From the NCBI GenBank assembly GCA_934230965.1, contig CAKQFW010000126.1, positions 1-5,967 of the forward strand: a stretch of DNA of 5,967 bases, written 5' to 3'. Positions 5,822 through 5,967 of the stretch are shown in pieces (positions within the stretch are counted from its first letter, which is position 1; every line of letters begins with the position of its first letter). The notes beneath the pieces were generated by a model. The model was not told the DNA's origin. It saw only the letters and a list, made by a program, of their open reading frames with translations, and searched no databases. Position numbers and translations under genes: made by a program. This DNA is from an uncultured Prevotella sp. (lineage in GTDB: Bacteria; Bacteroidota; Bacteroidia; Bacteroidales; Bacteroidaceae).

Positions 5822-5967
5822 TTACTTCTCTTCAGGAGCCTTGTCGATCAGGTCCATAAACTGGTCGAGCTTCGGTGTGATGATAATCTGTGTGCGACGG
5901 TTGCGCTGCTTGCCCACAGCGGTATCGTTGCTGGTGATGGGGTTATACTCGCCACGGCCGCCAGCGG
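5822..5967 (-). CDS. C-terminal end of an OmpA/MotB-domain protein (start outside window)
   Basis: Translating the minus strand up to the TAA at 5824-5822 gives the last 47 residues, beginning AGGRGEYNPITSNDT and ending KAPEEK. The GRGEYNP motif, the SNDTAVGKQRNRR stretch and the following strand QIIITPKLD match the end of the OmpA peptidoglycan-binding domain. The arginines of the NRR motif include the position that in this family contacts the diaminopimelate of peptidoglycan. The protein would anchor the outer membrane or an envelope complex to the cell wall. The N-terminal part, which would show whether it is a barrel, a lipoprotein or another type, is outside the window. The piece is too short for the usual ORF length cut-offs but is well supported by the motif and by the terminator behind it. 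Confidence 0.9.
   Translation of the reverse strand, partial: AGGRGEYNPITSNDTAVGKQRNRRTQIIITPKLDQFMDLIDKAPEEK

Overview
The window looks like chromosomal DNA from a Bacteroidota member, most likely Bacteroidales and Prevotella-like; the assignment is an inference. Supporting points are the style of the C-terminal sorting-type tail on the first protein, start codons preceded by A/T-rich leaders with no Shine-Dalgarno sequence, the OmpA C-terminal domain with the GRGEYNP...SNDT...NRR pattern, and short AT-rich tandem repeats between genes. Four genes are complete and two are cut by the window edges.

Layout. (1) 1-878, plus strand: the C-terminal end of a secreted or surface protein with Ig-like beta domains and a type IX secretion-like tail, in AT-rich DNA. 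(2) 879-1103: convergent intergenic region with a strong, probably bidirectional terminator hairpin, an imperfect 15-bp direct repeat and a 7-bp tandem array that runs up to the next gene's stop codon. (3) 5655 down to 1104, minus strand: a four-gene operon in the order ABC ATPase, FtsX/MacB-type permease 1, FtsX/MacB-type permease 2, periplasmic adaptor (membrane fusion protein). (4) 5656-5821: an 18-bp-period repeat carrying ATTGCAAT palindromes, then the terminator of the next gene. (5) 5822-5967, minus strand: the C-terminal end of an OmpA/MotB-domain protein.

The four-gene operon encodes a MacAB-like tripartite export machine. Unlike the fused, homodimeric MacB of E. coli, the ATPase is a separate LolD/MacB-type protein and the membrane part is a pair of different but clearly homologous permeases, probably a heterodimer. 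The adaptor would bridge the permeases to an outer-membrane TolC-like channel, which is not encoded in the window. The substrate (drug, peptide, lipid or lipoprotein) cannot be read from the sequence.

No clearly novel system was found. The points most worth a second look are the different short-period repeats in the gaps around the operon, especially the palindromic 18-bp repeat before the ATPase and the 8-bp array between the two permeases, and the six cysteines confined to the periplasmic domain of permease 2.
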